NCBI GenBank assembly: GCA_017517665.1
Contig: JAFWYP010000062.1
Span: 1-59,489, forward strand
DNA from: Clostridia bacterium
GTDB taxonomy: Bacteria > Bacillota > Clostridia > Oscillospirales > Acutalibacteraceae
DNA length: 59,489 nt
Direction: 5' to 3'
The first letter of the stretch is position 1. The number at the start of each line of letters is the position of its first letter. Of this stretch, positions 51,686 to 59,489 are shown piece by piece. The notes beneath the pieces were generated by a model. That model saw nothing but the letters and a program-made list of their open reading frames with translations. It did no database searches and had not been told where the DNA came from. The translations under genes were made by a program, and so were the position numbers.

Positions 51686-51717
51686 TTGACAATTAAACTG
51701 ATATATGTTAATATAAT
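51686..51717 (+). promoter_or_regulatory. Candidate promoter of T-box-valS
   Basis: TTGACA (51686-51691) and TATAAT (51712-51717) are both perfect, but the spacing is 20 nt. A -10 nearer to consensus spacing (around 51707-51713) is weaker. The -35 is probably right; the -10 is uncertain. Confidence 0.5.
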
Positions 51718-51732
51718 TCAAATTTAATAATA

Positions 51733-51993
51733 AAGGTTTTGACGGGGAGGACGGCATAAAGAGCGTTCTCAGAGAGTCGGCGGTTGGTGTGAGCCGATGA
51801 ACAGCGTATGTTGATTGTAGCCCCCGAGCCGAAGGGAAGAAAGCTTTTGCAAGTAGAACCCTTCCGTGAAGCTGCGTTAATGTAAAGGGCTTGTCAGAGC
51901 CCGAAGAGAGGCGCGTTATGCGCAATTTGAGTGGTACCGCGGGTAGAAATTATACTCGTCTCATTGATTATTATCTGTGAGGCGGGTTTTTTT
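51733..51993 (+). promoter_or_regulatory. T-box riboswitch controlling valS
   Basis: The hallmark T-box GAGTGGTACCGCGG (core 51931-51943) is present. Its UGGU can pair with the ACCA end of tRNA-Val. Stem I runs from CGGGG (51743-51747) to CCCCG (51822-51826), with GGTGTGAGCC in its upper part. A GTA (Val) triplet at 51817-51819 just inside the closing strand is the best specifier candidate; a second GTA is at 51806-51808. The terminator is ACTCGTCTCA (51954-51963) / TGAGGCGGGT (51978-51987, two G-U pairs) plus T7. Uncharged tRNA-Val should favour the antiterminator and switch valS on. Confidence 0.93.
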
Positions 51994-52027
51994 ATTTGTC
52001 TCACAAAATGAGAAAGGATGATTTGAA

Positions 52028-54721
52028 ATGGCAAAAGAACTTGCCAAGCAGTATGATCCAAAAAACGTTGAGGATCGTATTTATGACTTCTGGCTCAAAG
52101 GAAAGTATTTCCATGCCAAAACAGAAAATGACAAAAAACCTTATACAATAGTTATTCCTCCTCCCAATATCACGGGTCAGCTTCATATGGGTCATGCACT
52201 TGACAACACTCTTCAGGATATTCTCATCCGCTGGAGAAGAATGCAGGGCTATGACGCACTCTGGCTTCCCGGTACAGACCATGCTTCAATTGCTACCGAA
52301 GCAAAAATCGTTGAAACAATGGCTAAAGAAGGACTCACCAAGGACGACCTCGGAAGAGAAGGCTTCCTTGTTCGTGCATGGGACTGGAAAGAAAAGTACG
52401 GCGGTCGTATTATTGAGCAGCTCAAGAAAATGGGTTCTTCCTGTGACTGGGACAGAGAACGCTTTACTCTTGACGAAGGCTGCAGCAGAGCCGTAAGAGA
52501 AGTTTTCGTAAGACTTTATGAAAAAGACCTCATTTACAGAGGCAACAGAATGGTTAACTGGTGCCCCTACTGCAACACCTCAATTTCCGATGCAGAAGTT
52601 GAATATGATGAGCAGGACGGTAATTTCTGGCATCTTCTTTACACAGTAAAAGAAACCGGCGAACAGCTTGAACTTGCAACAACAAGACCCGAAACTATGC
52701 TCGGTGATACAGCTGTTGCTATCAATGCGGAAGATGAAAGATATGCACATCTTCACGGATGTCATGTTATTCTTCCTCTTCTCAACAAAGAAATTCCCAT
52801 CGTATGCGATGAACACGCCGATATGACAAAGGGAACAGGTGTTGTAAAAATTACACCTGCACACGACCCCAATGACTTTGAGGTTGGTAAGCGTCACAAT
52901 CTTCCCATGGTAAGAACATTTACCTATGACGGATATATGACAGGTGCAAAAGACAAGGCTGTTTATGATGAACTTGTTGCAAGCGGCAAGGCAACTGCTG
53001 ATGAGCCCGAAGTTCTTGACTGCGGAAAGTATGCAGGCATGACAACTTCAGAAGCAAGAAAAGCTATTCTTGCTGACCTTGAAGAAGGAGGATATATCAA
53101 GTATATCGAACCCATCAAGCATGAGGTTGGCACTTGCTACCGTTGCAGCACCAACATCGAACCCATGGTTTCAAAGCAGTGGTTCGTACGCATGGAACCT
53201 CTTGCAAAGCCTGCAATTGAAGCTGTTGAACAAGGCGAAACTGTTTTTGTTCCCGAAAGATTTACGAAGAACTATATGAACTGGATGAGAGGCACACGTG
53301 ACTGGTGTATCTCACGTCAGCTCTGGTGGGGTCACAGAATTCCTGCATGGTACTGTGCAGATTGCGGTGCAACTATTGTTTCCAAAACTGATGTTGATGC
53401 TTGTCCTCATTGCTCAAGCAAAAATATTGCTCAGGACGGCGATACTCTCGATACGTGGTTCTCGTCAGCGCTTTGGCCGTTCTCAACTCTCGGCTGGCCC
53501 GACGAAACATCTGACCTCAAGCATTATTATCCCACAAGTACACTTGTTACAGGCTACGATATCATCGGTTTCTGGGTAAGCCGTATGATTTTCTCTGCTC
53601 TTGAATATACAGGTCAGGTGCCTTTTGATACAGTTCTTATCCATGGCCTTGTAAGAGATGCACTCGGCAGAAAGATGTCTAAGTCACTCGGTAACGGTAT
53701 TGATCCTCTTGAAATAATTGATCAGTTCGGTGCCGATGCACTCAGACTCACTCTTGCAACAGGTAACAGCCCCGGAAATGATATGCGTTTCTCCGACGAA
53801 AAGGTAAGCGCAAGCCGTAACTTTGCCAATAAACTCTGGAATGCATCAAGATTCATTCTTATGAATATCGGCGATGACAAAATTCCCTGTGAACTTCCCG
53901 CCGAACTTGCACTTGAAGATAAGTGGATAATCAGTCTTGTAAACAGACTTGCAAAAGATGTTACCGATAACCTTGAAAAATTTGAACTCGGTATTGCAAT
54001 TGCAAAGCTTTATGATTTTATCTGGGATGTATTCTGCGATTGGTATATTGAAATTGCAAAAATCCGTCTTCAGAAGGGCGGAGATGAAGCACAGAGCGCA
54101 AAGCAGGTTCTTGTTTTTGTTATGGATAAGATTCTCAAGCTTCTCCATCCCTTTATGCCTTTCATTACTGAAGAAATCTGGCAGACAATTCCACATGAAG
54201 GCGAATCAATCATGATTTCCGCATGGCCCGAATTTGACGATGCTCTTTCATATTCAGCCGAAGAAGCTGAAATGGAGAGAATCATGACTGCCGTTCGCGC
54301 TATCCGTAACCGCAGAGCAGAGATGAATGTTCCCCCCTCAAAGAAGGCAAAGGTTTACATTGCAACGGCTTATAAGGCAACATTTGAACAGGGCGGCGTA
54401 TTCATGCAGAAGCTTGCAAGTGCATCCGAAGTTGAAATTGCAGACGCATTTGAACTTGACGGCGCTGTTTGCATTGTTACTCAGGATGCAAAGATTTATA
54501 TTCCCATGGGTGAACTTGTTGATTTTGAAGCGGAAAAGGCAAGACTTAATAAAGAGCTTGCTGCCGTTCAGAAGGACCTTGACTTTGTAAACGGCAAGCT
54601 TTCAAATGAAAACTTTGTAGCCAAAGCACCTGCAAATGTTGTTGCCGCACAGCGTGAACAAGCTGCAAAATATGCAGAAAAAATTGCAATGCTTAAAGAA
54701 AGTATTGCAAAGTTAGGTTAA
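52028..54721 (+). CDS. valS: Valyl-tRNA synthetase
   Basis: 897 residues, normal length. Class I signature HMGH (53-56), KMSKS (549-553), editing domain with TTRPETMLGDTAVA, zinc-type CPYC...CYRC and CADCG...CPHC pairs, and the ValRS C-terminal coiled coil (about 835-895, EAEKARLNKELAAVQKDLDF). Preceded by its T-box leader and an AAAGGATG; own terminator. Confidence 0.98.
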   Translation: MAKELAKQYDPKNVEDRIYDFWLKGKYFHAKTENDKKPYTIVIPPPNITGQLHMGHALDNTLQDILIRWRRMQGYDALWLPGTDHASIATEAKIVETMAKEGLTKDDLGREGFLVRAWDWKEKYGGRIIEQLKKMGSSCDWDRERFTLDEGCSRAVREVFVRLYEKDLIYRGNRMVNWCPYCNTSISDAEVEYDEQDGNFWHLLYTVKETGEQLELATTRPETMLGDTAVAINAEDERYAHLHGCHVILPLLNKEIPIVCDEHADMTKGTGVVKITPAHDPNDFEVGKRHNLPMVRTFTYDGYMTGAKDKAVYDELVASGKATADEPEVLDCGKYAGMTTSEARKAILADLEEGGYIKYIEPIKHEVGTCYRCSTNIEPMVSKQWFVRMEPLAKPAIEAVEQGETVFVPERFTKNYMNWMRGTRDWCISRQLWWGHRIPAWYCADCGATIVSKTDVDACPHCSSKNIAQDGDTLDTWFSSALWPFSTLGWPDETSDLKHYYPTSTLVTGYDIIGFWVSRMIFSALEYTGQVPFDTVLIHGLVRDALGRKMSKSLGNGIDPLEIIDQFGADALRLTLATGNSPGNDMRFSDEKVSASRNFANKLWNASRFILMNIGDDKIPCELPAELALEDKWIISLVNRLAKDVTDNLEKFELGIAIAKLYDFIWDVFCDWYIEIAKIRLQKGGDEAQSAKQVLVFVMDKILKLLHPFMPFITEEIWQTIPHEGESIMISAWPEFDDALSYSAEEAEMERIMTAVRAIRNRRAEMNVPPSKKAKVYIATAYKATFEQGGVFMQKLASASEVEIADAFELDGAVCIVTQDAKIYIPMGELVDFEAEKARLNKELAAVQKDLDFVNGKLSNENFVAKAPANVVAAQREQAAKYAEKIAMLKESIAKLG

Positions 54722-54731
54722 TATTTATTTG

Positions 54732-54759
54732 ACCCCGAAGTTTTTTTCTTCGGGGTTTT
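54732..54759 (+). terminator. Terminator of valS
   Basis: ACCCCGAAG (54732-54740) pairs with CTTCGGGGT (54748-54756), T7 loop, followed by TTTG. Confidence 0.88.
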
Positions 54760-54774
54760 GATTCAGGTGATAGT

Positions 54775-56052
54775 ATGAATTGTAACGAGGCAATCGAATA
54801 TATCCATTCTCTTGAAAAATTCGGTATAAATCCCGGACTTGAGAGAATCCGTGCGCTCTGCAATCTTCTCGGAAATCCGCAGAAGAAACTAAAGGTTATT
54901 CATGTTGCCGGCACAAACGGTAAAGGTTCAACCTCAACAATGATTTCAAATGTTCTGCGTAAAAGCGGATATAATACGGGACTTTTTATTTCTCCTTATG
55001 TAACCGATTTCAGAGAGAGAATTCAGTATAACGGCAACATGATTGATAAATATGACCTTGCGGAGTGCGTTGAAAAGGTTAAAACCGCAATTGATGTTTT
55101 GAATGAAACGGGAATTAATCCGACGGAATTTGAGGCTCTTACTGCCGCTTCATTTATATATTTTGAAATGAAGAAATGCGACTTTGTTGTGCTTGAAGTG
55201 GGTCTTGGAGGCAGACTTGATTCAACAAATGTTATCGAAGCACCTTATGCAACCGTCATAACAAGCATTTCTCTTGACCATACGGCAATTCTCGGCGATA
55301 CAATAGAAGAAATTGCTCATGAGAAATGCGGAATAATCAAATTCGGTGCAGAAACAGTCCTTTATCCGTTTCAGGATGAAAAAGTTTTTCCGATCGTTGA
55401 AAAGACGTGCAAGGACAAATTCAATGATTTAAGAATTCCCGATGTTAGTAAATTAAAAATTATTGAAGAAAAACTCGAAGGAACGGTTGCCGAATATGAC
55501 GGCATTGAATTTTTGCTTCCTCTTGCAGGTGAGCATATGATTTATAATGCCTGCACGGCAATTGAAGCTGTACGCTCGCTTTCAAGACTTGGAATTATTA
55601 TATCCCACAAAGCAATCTCGGAAGGAATTGCAATGTCTGTCATGCCTGCAAGAATGGAACTAATAAAAAAACATCCCGTTATTATCCTTGACGGAGGACA
55701 TAATGAAGGCTGTGCAAAGGTTCTCTCCGATTTTATTAAAAAGCATCTTGACGGTAAAAGAATTATAATGGTTGCTTCAATGATGTCCGATAAAGATTAT
55801 ATGTCGTATCTTTCTGTTGTTGCACCGCTTGCCGATGTCTTTATTGCTACAAGAGTTGATATGCTCCGTGCTTTGCCAAGCGGTGAACTTATGATGAGTG
55901 CATCCGCTTTTTGTAAAAACTGCCATGATGTGCCCAATCCGTCTAAAGCAATTGTCGCAGCACGAAACATTATGCAGGATGATGATGTTCTTATTGTATG
56001 CGGTTCGTTTTATCTTGCAGGAGACATAAGGGACAATCTTCTTAATTTTTAA
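54775..56052 (+). CDS. folC: Folylpolyglutamate synthase/dihydrofolate synthase
   Basis: 425 residues. P-loop HVAGTNGKGSTSTMI (AGTNGKGS 45-52), SPYVTDFRERIQYNG, VGLGGRLDSTNV, SISLDHTAILG and LDGGHNEGCAKVL match the Mur-ligase-like FolC. It adds glutamates to folates with ATP. AGGTG 5 nt before the ATG. It follows valS, a common Clostridial order. Confidence 0.95.
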   Translation: MNCNEAIEYIHSLEKFGINPGLERIRALCNLLGNPQKKLKVIHVAGTNGKGSTSTMISNVLRKSGYNTGLFISPYVTDFRERIQYNGNMIDKYDLAECVEKVKTAIDVLNETGINPTEFEALTAASFIYFEMKKCDFVVLEVGLGGRLDSTNVIEAPYATVITSISLDHTAILGDTIEEIAHEKCGIIKFGAETVLYPFQDEKVFPIVEKTCKDKFNDLRIPDVSKLKIIEEKLEGTVAEYDGIEFLLPLAGEHMIYNACTAIEAVRSLSRLGIIISHKAISEGIAMSVMPARMELIKKHPVIILDGGHNEGCAKVLSDFIKKHLDGKRIIMVASMMSDKDYMSYLSVVAPLADVFIATRVDMLRALPSGELMMSASAFCKNCHDVPNPSKAIVAARNIMQDDDVLIVCGSFYLAGDIRDNLLNF

Positions 56053-56085
56053 CAGCTTCAACAATTCAACAAAATTTTTATATTA

Positions 56086-56117
56086 AATCCTTTATCCTTT
56101 GGGATAAGGGATTTTTT
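56086..56117 (+). terminator. Terminator of folC
   Basis: AATCCTTTATCC (56086-56097) pairs with GGATAAGGGATT (56102-56113, one G-U), loop TTTG, followed by T5. Confidence 0.82.
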
Positions 56118-56137
56118 ATTTGCAAAGGAGTGGAAAA

Positions 56138-56452
56138 ATGGCGATTAATATAACATCAACGCCTGTCAGATTAACAATATCATTGATTGGAGAAATAGAC
56201 CATCATAACGCTTCGGTGTTGAGAATAGAATCGGATGAAGCAATTCAGAAGAGTCTTTCTCCGACTGTTACGCTCGATTTCGGTGAAGTGACATTTATGG
56301 ACAGCTCAGGAATCGGTTTTGTTCTCGGAAGATACAGAATTGTTGAAAGCTATGGCGGTAGCATAGAAGTTATTAATCTTTCAAACAGATTATATATGAT
56401 GATGAAGCTTGCAGGTCTTGAAAAACTTATGAAACTTAAAATGAAAGGGTAA
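56138..56452 (+). CDS. spoIIAA: Anti-sigma-F factor antagonist SpoIIAA
   Basis: 104 residues from the ATG at 56138 (AAAGGAG upstream). A STAS domain with VTFMDSSGIGFVLGRYR; the phospho-acceptor Ser is in DSSGIG (55-60). Unphosphorylated SpoIIAA frees sigma F from SpoIIAB. First gene of spoIIA; a sigma-H promoter is expected but not clear to me. Confidence 0.96.
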   Translation: MAINITSTPVRLTISLIGEIDHHNASVLRIESDEAIQKSLSPTVTLDFGEVTFMDSSGIGFVLGRYRIVESYGGSIEVINLSNRLYMMMKLAGLEKLMKLKMKG

Positions 56453-56457
56453 ATGAA

Positions 56458-56901
56458 ATGAAAGCATTGAATGAAATGAAATTACAGATAGAGAGCCGTT
56501 CTGTCAATGAGGGTTTTGCAAGAGCGACCGTTGCCGCTTTTGCAGCTCAGCTTGACCCGAATATAGAAGATATATCCGATATAAAAACAGCTGTCAGCGA
56601 GGCGGTTACAAACTCTATTGTTCATGGATACCCCGATTCCGTGGGAAAAATTTACATATGGGCAGGTATTTATGAAAACGGACTTTTTAAAGTTAAAATT
56701 AAAGACAGAGGTTTGGGTATCGAAGATGTTAAAAAGGCTCTGGAGCCATTGTTCACAACACTCGGAGGTGAACGTGCAGGTCTCGGATTTGCCGTTATGG
56801 AAAGTTTCTGTGATAAAATTCACGTAACTTCAAAAATCGGGAAAGGAACAACCGTAACGCTTGAAAAGTTCCTGAAAGGTCGAAACTGCGGTGATGACTG
56901 A
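56458..56901 (+). CDS. spoIIAB: Anti-sigma-F factor/serine kinase SpoIIAB
   Basis: 147 residues. GHKL ATPase with N-box AVSEAVTNSIVHGYPD (about 45-60), KDRGLGIEDV and RAGLGFAVMESF. It binds sigma F and phosphorylates SpoIIAA. 5 nt after spoIIAA, and it overlaps sigF by 8 nt. Confidence 0.96.
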   Translation: MKALNEMKLQIESRSVNEGFARATVAAFAAQLDPNIEDISDIKTAVSEAVTNSIVHGYPDSVGKIYIWAGIYENGLFKVKIKDRGLGIEDVKKALEPLFTTLGGERAGLGFAVMESFCDKIHVTSKIGKGTTVTLEKFLKGRNCGDD

Positions 56902-57556
56902 AATAAAAAACCGAAACAGTATAGTTGAAAAAAATCTCGGTCTTGTTCATTCCTGTGTAAAAAGATTTAAGGGCAGGGGAGTTGAATATGATGATTTGTT
57001 TCAGGCAGGCTGTGTGGGCTTGATTAAGGCTGCGGATAACTTTGACGAATCCCGGGGCTTTTCGTTTTCGACATACGCTGTTCCAGTTATTCTCGGTGAA
57101 ATGAAACGCGTTTTCCGTGACGGAGGAACAGTTAAAGTCGGGAGAGCAATAAAAGATAAATCAAGAATAATCATGAAGAAAAAAGACGAAATTGCCGTTG
57201 AACTCGGAAGAGAACCAACAGTGAGTGAGATTTCGGAGATAATCGGAATTGATGTTGCTGAAACGGCAATGCTTCTTAATGCTTCCTTGCCTGCTTTATC
57301 GTTGACTTCCGGAGAAGAAGGCGAATCACAGTTTGATATCCCTGTAGATTCACCCGAAAATGAAATTTCCGATTTTATTGCCTTGCGTCAGGTTGTTGAT
57401 TCTCTTGAGGAAAGAGATAAAAATATTATTGAATTGAGATATAAGAAAGGCTTGACACAACAGAAAACGGCTGATATTCTCGGAATGTCTCAGGTTCAGA
57501 TTTCCCGCCGTGAAAAAGTTATTCTTGAATTTATAAGAAAAAAATTATTGCAATAG
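56894..57556 (+). CDS. sigF: Sporulation sigma factor SigF (SpoIIAC)
   Basis: 220 residues from the ATG at 56894 (a GTG directly precedes it). Region 2: EYDDLFQAGCVGLIKAADNF, then FSTYAVPVILGEMKRVFRDG. Region 3: ELGREPTVSEISEIIG. Region 4: VDSLEERDKNIIELRYKKGL, then MSQVQISRREKVIL. Forespore-specific sigma factor released when SpoIIAA-SpoIIAB switches. Confidence 0.97.
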   Translation: MTEIKNRNSIVEKNLGLVHSCVKRFKGRGVEYDDLFQAGCVGLIKAADNFDESRGFSFSTYAVPVILGEMKRVFRDGGTVKVGRAIKDKSRIIMKKKDEIAVELGREPTVSEISEIIGIDVAETAMLLNASLPALSLTSGEEGESQFDIPVDSPENEISDFIALRQVVDSLEERDKNIIELRYKKGLTQQKTADILGMSQVQISRREKVILEFIRKKLLQ

Positions 57557-57558
57557 CA

Positions 57559-57587
57559 TTGACAAACAATTAAACGGATATTAAACT
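57559..57587 (+). promoter_or_regulatory. Candidate promoter of the DHDPS-family gene
   Basis: TTGACA (57559-57564), 17 nt, TAAACT (57582-57587). The predicted start lies inside the hairpin at 57590-57612, so the hairpin would not block it. Confidence 0.55.
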
Positions 57588-57589
57588 TA

Positions 57590-57619
57590 AAGCGGCAGTA
57601 TTTATGCCGCTTATTTTAT
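57590..57619 (+). terminator. Terminator of spoIIA
   Basis: A perfect 8-bp stem AAGCGGCA (57590-57597) / TGCCGCTT (57605-57612), followed by ATTTTATTT. Confidence 0.75.
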
Positions 57620-57635
57620 TTGAGAGGTTATTAAG

Positions 57636-58556
57636 ATGATTAAAACTATTTCTGACGGTGTGTATCCCACAATGATAACTCCTTTTACGGATGATAACAA
57701 AATTGATTATAACGGCGTTCTCGGTATTCTTGATTTTTATTCCCAAAACGGTGTTGACGGTGTTTTTGCAATCTGTCAGTCAAGCGAAATTTTCTTTCTT
57801 TCTTTTGAGGAAAGACTTGAACTTCTTCGCTTTATTATGAAAAATAAACCTGCGGATATGAGTGTAGTTGCATCCGGCCATACAGCAGATGACCTTGATA
57901 CTCAGATTTATGAAGCAAACGCTTTTATAAATGAAGGTATTGATGCATATGTATTTATTGCAAACCGTTTTGCAAAGCAGGATGAAGATGATTCTGTATT
58001 CCTCAGAAATTATGAGAAAATGGTTTCTTCAATTCCTGAAATCGGTCTCGGCATTTATGAATGCCCTTATCCCTATAAGCGTCTTATGGCTCCCGAAACA
58101 TTAAGACAGTGTGCACTTGACGGAAGACTGAAATTCCTTAAAGATACTTGTTGCCGCATTGCTGAAATTGAAGCAAAGCTTAAAGCTGTTGAAGGTCTCG
58201 GACTTAAAATTTATAATGCGAATTCAGCAACTCTTCTTGAATCTCTCCGTGCGGGTTGTGCCGGTTTCTCCGGCGTAATGGGTAATTTCCATCCAGAACT
58301 TTATTCATGGCTGTGTAAGAATTATAAGACCGAACCTGAAAAAGCTGAGCAGGTTCAGGCATTCATTGCTTTTGCTTCTCTTGCCGAATGCCAGATGTAT
58401 CCTGTCAATGCAAAATATCATTTGGGCCTTTGCGGTGTTGATATCGGTTACAATTGCAGAGTAAAAGATGCCTCCCTATTTACCGATGCAAACAAAAAAG
58501 AGATTGCTCAGATGTATACAGTTGAAAAAATATTCAAAGAAACTTTCGGAATTTAA
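57636..58556 (+). CDS. Dihydrodipicolinate synthase/N-acetylneuraminate lyase family protein
   Basis: 306 residues. TIM-barrel Schiff-base aldolase: GVYPTMITPFTDDNKID start, catalytic Tyr in GIYECPYPY (Tyr141) and Lys169 in FLKDTCC. The usual GTTGE near residue 45 reads CQSSE, so it is not a standard DapA. It probably cleaves or forms a 2-keto-3-deoxy acid bond on an unknown substrate. GAGAGG upstream; own terminator. Confidence 0.85.
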   Translation: MIKTISDGVYPTMITPFTDDNKIDYNGVLGILDFYSQNGVDGVFAICQSSEIFFLSFEERLELLRFIMKNKPADMSVVASGHTADDLDTQIYEANAFINEGIDAYVFIANRFAKQDEDDSVFLRNYEKMVSSIPEIGLGIYECPYPYKRLMAPETLRQCALDGRLKFLKDTCCRIAEIEAKLKAVEGLGLKIYNANSATLLESLRAGCAGFSGVMGNFHPELYSWLCKNYKTEPEKAEQVQAFIAFASLAECQMYPVNAKYHLGLCGVDIGYNCRVKDASLFTDANKKEIAQMYTVEKIFKETFGI

Positions 58557-58566
58557 CAAAACTTGA

Positions 58567-58605
58567 ACATAAATCATTAAAAATGATGTTGATTTATGTC
58601 TTTTA
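58567..58605 (+). terminator. Terminator of the DHDPS-family gene
   Basis: A perfect 10-bp stem ACATAAATCA (58567-58576) / TGATTTATGT (58590-58599), followed by CTTTTATT. Confidence 0.72.
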
Positions 58606-58617
58606 TTATGTTAATAT
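58589..58617 (+). promoter_or_regulatory. Candidate promoter of the terminal epimerase gene
   Basis: TTGATT (58589-58594), 17 nt, TAATAT (58612-58617), overlapping the preceding terminator's right arm. Confidence 0.5.
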
Positions 58618-58665
58618 ATCTTTGTATGATTTTTGTAAAAATTTTTATTCTTGGAGGAATGGAAA

Positions 58666-59489
58666 ATGGCACAGAAAAAGACAGTCTTCCTTACCGGTGC
58701 TTCGGGCACAATGGGTTGGGAAAGCTTCAAGCAGTTCTATGCAAAGAAGAACCAGTTCAACATCGTTGTTCTCCTTCGTGACAGCGAAAAGAACAGAAAG
58801 CAGTTTGCTCCTTATATGAACGATCCCTGCGTTAAAGTCGTATGGGGCGACCTCAAGAAGTACGAAAGTGTTCTTGAATGCGTAACAGGTGCAGATTATG
58901 TTCTTCATGTCGGCGGCATGGTTTCCCCCTCTGCTGACTATTATCCCATCAACACAATCAAGACCAATGTTGGCGCTGCAAAGAATATCGTTAAGGCTGT
59001 TAAGGCACAGCCTGATCCCGATGCTGTTAAGGTTGTTTATATCGGTACTGTTGCCGAAACGGGCGAAAGAGATGACCCCATCCACTGGGCACGTACAGGC
59101 GACCCCATCAAAATCAGCGTCTATGACCATTATGCAACTTCAAAGGTTCTTGCTGAACAGGTTTTTGCCGAATCAGGTCTTAAGCATTGGGTATCACTCC
59201 GTCAGTCAGGTATTCTTTATCCCGAAATCGTTAAGAATATGGAACCCATTATGTACCATGTTGTTATCAACGGTGTTCTTGAATGGGCAACAGTTGAAGA
59301 CTCAGGCCGTCTTATGGTAAATGTCTGCGGCGATGATATTCCCGAAGAATTCTGGAGAAGATTCTATAATATCGGTTCCGGTAAAGAATACAGACTTACA
59401 AACTATGAGTTTGAAGAGCTTCTTCTCGGCTGTATCGGTCTCGGCTCTCCCAAAACACTTTTTGATCCCAATTGGTTTACAACTAAGAA
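58666..59489 (+). CDS. NAD-dependent epimerase/dehydratase, truncated by the window end
   Basis: 274 codons are visible and the frame is open at the edge. ATG 58666 with GGAGG 8 nt upstream; a nearer ATG (58659) is too close. VFLTGASGTMGWESF (7-21) is the TGxxGxxG Rossmann loop of extended SDRs, and YDHYATSKVLAEQVF holds the Tyr-x-x-x-Lys pair. Acts on a sugar nucleotide or related substrate; unresolved. Its codon bias (CTC, ATC, AAC, GAC) suggests good expression. Confidence 0.85.
   Translation, partial: MAQKKTVFLTGASGTMGWESFKQFYAKKNQFNIVVLLRDSEKNRKQFAPYMNDPCVKVVWGDLKKYESVLECVTGADYVLHVGGMVSPSADYYPINTIKTNVGAAKNIVKAVKAQPDPDAVKVVYIGTVAETGERDDPIHWARTGDPIKISVYDHYATSKVLAEQVFAESGLKHWVSLRQSGILYPEIVKNMEPIMYHVVINGVLEWATVEDSGRLMVNVCGDDIPEEFWRRFYNIGSGKEYRLTNYEFEELLLGCIGLGSPKTLFDPNWFTTK

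Noticed and set aside
57582-57612. Hairpin as attenuator of the DHDPS-family gene
   Set aside because: The predicted transcription start lies within the hairpin, so it more likely terminates spoIIA than regulates the next gene.

Overview
The window reads as a low-to-moderate GC, anaerobic, endospore-forming Firmicute of the class Clostridia, most like an uncultured gut Oscillospiraceae-type organism. The grounds are the complete spoIIA operon (spoIIAA-spoIIAB-sigF), a SPOCS/LysM spore-envelope protein, a T-box in front of valS, AGGAGG-type ribosome binding sites with frequent TTG/GTG starts, a glycyl radical enzyme with its activase, and a rubredoxin/rubrerythrin protein. No intact rRNA or tRNA gene, CRISPR array, prophage or complete insertion sequence was seen; placement below class is inference.

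Layout. Positions 1-5800 are accessory: a structured GC-rich element with a terminator, an AT-rich stretch with a papain-like peptidase candidate paired with a DUF697-like membrane protein, a 31-residue hydrophobic peptide, an exported unknown protein, a chimeric pseudogene (5' copy of a Gfo/Idh/MocA oxidoreductase joined in frame to RCC1 repeats), an alpha/beta hydrolase and the intact parent oxidoreductase. 5.8-10 kb holds a PadR-regulated membrane-protein operon with a 36-bp operator, then an FAD oxidoreductase. 10.3-13.4 kb (minus strand) holds an oxidoreductase/GPH-transporter pair and a YdbC/PC4 protein. 13.5-15.7 kb holds the spore protein, thioredoxin and a monocistronic 45-residue protein. 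15.8-20.9 kb is housekeeping: GDPD, tsaE, tsaB, rpiB, upp (broken by one in-frame TAA), rpsB, tsf. 20.9-27.4 kb has a histidine phosphatase, thiamine pyrophosphokinase, a secreted metallophosphatase, and a minus-strand operon of biotin ligase (apparently non-AUG start), lipoprotein and a propeller/alpha-barrel protein.

27.4-32.9 kb is the most attractive candidate for an undescribed system: a radical-SAM activase, a glycyl radical enzyme with an atypical RIHGTF glycyl loop and a CQE active site, an FGGY kinase and a mannose-6-phosphate-isomerase-like protein, in one tight operon. 32.9-39.7 kb carries a flavin reductase-rubredoxin-rubrerythrin fusion with an internal ribosome binding site, a lipoprotein cyclophilin, a SecB-like protein, a ceramidase-like hydrolase, a TauE/SafE permease, a DUF4392 (D-glutamate-cyclase-like) protein and alanine racemase. 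41.6-49.5 kb is a glycan/peptide catabolic operon (barrel protein, GH38, GH78-like, PepD). The right end has a flippase, a second exported alpha/beta hydrolase, T-box-valS, folC, spoIIA, a DHDPS-family protein and a truncated NAD-dependent epimerase.

Anaerobic carbon use (glycoside hydrolases, sugar oxidoreductases, glycyl radical operon), oxidative-stress defence (rubrerythrin fusion, thioredoxin) and the entry to sporulation are the coherent themes. Two genes (upp and the oxidoreductase copy) carry in-frame TAA codons where the conserved or parental residue is Tyr or Glu.
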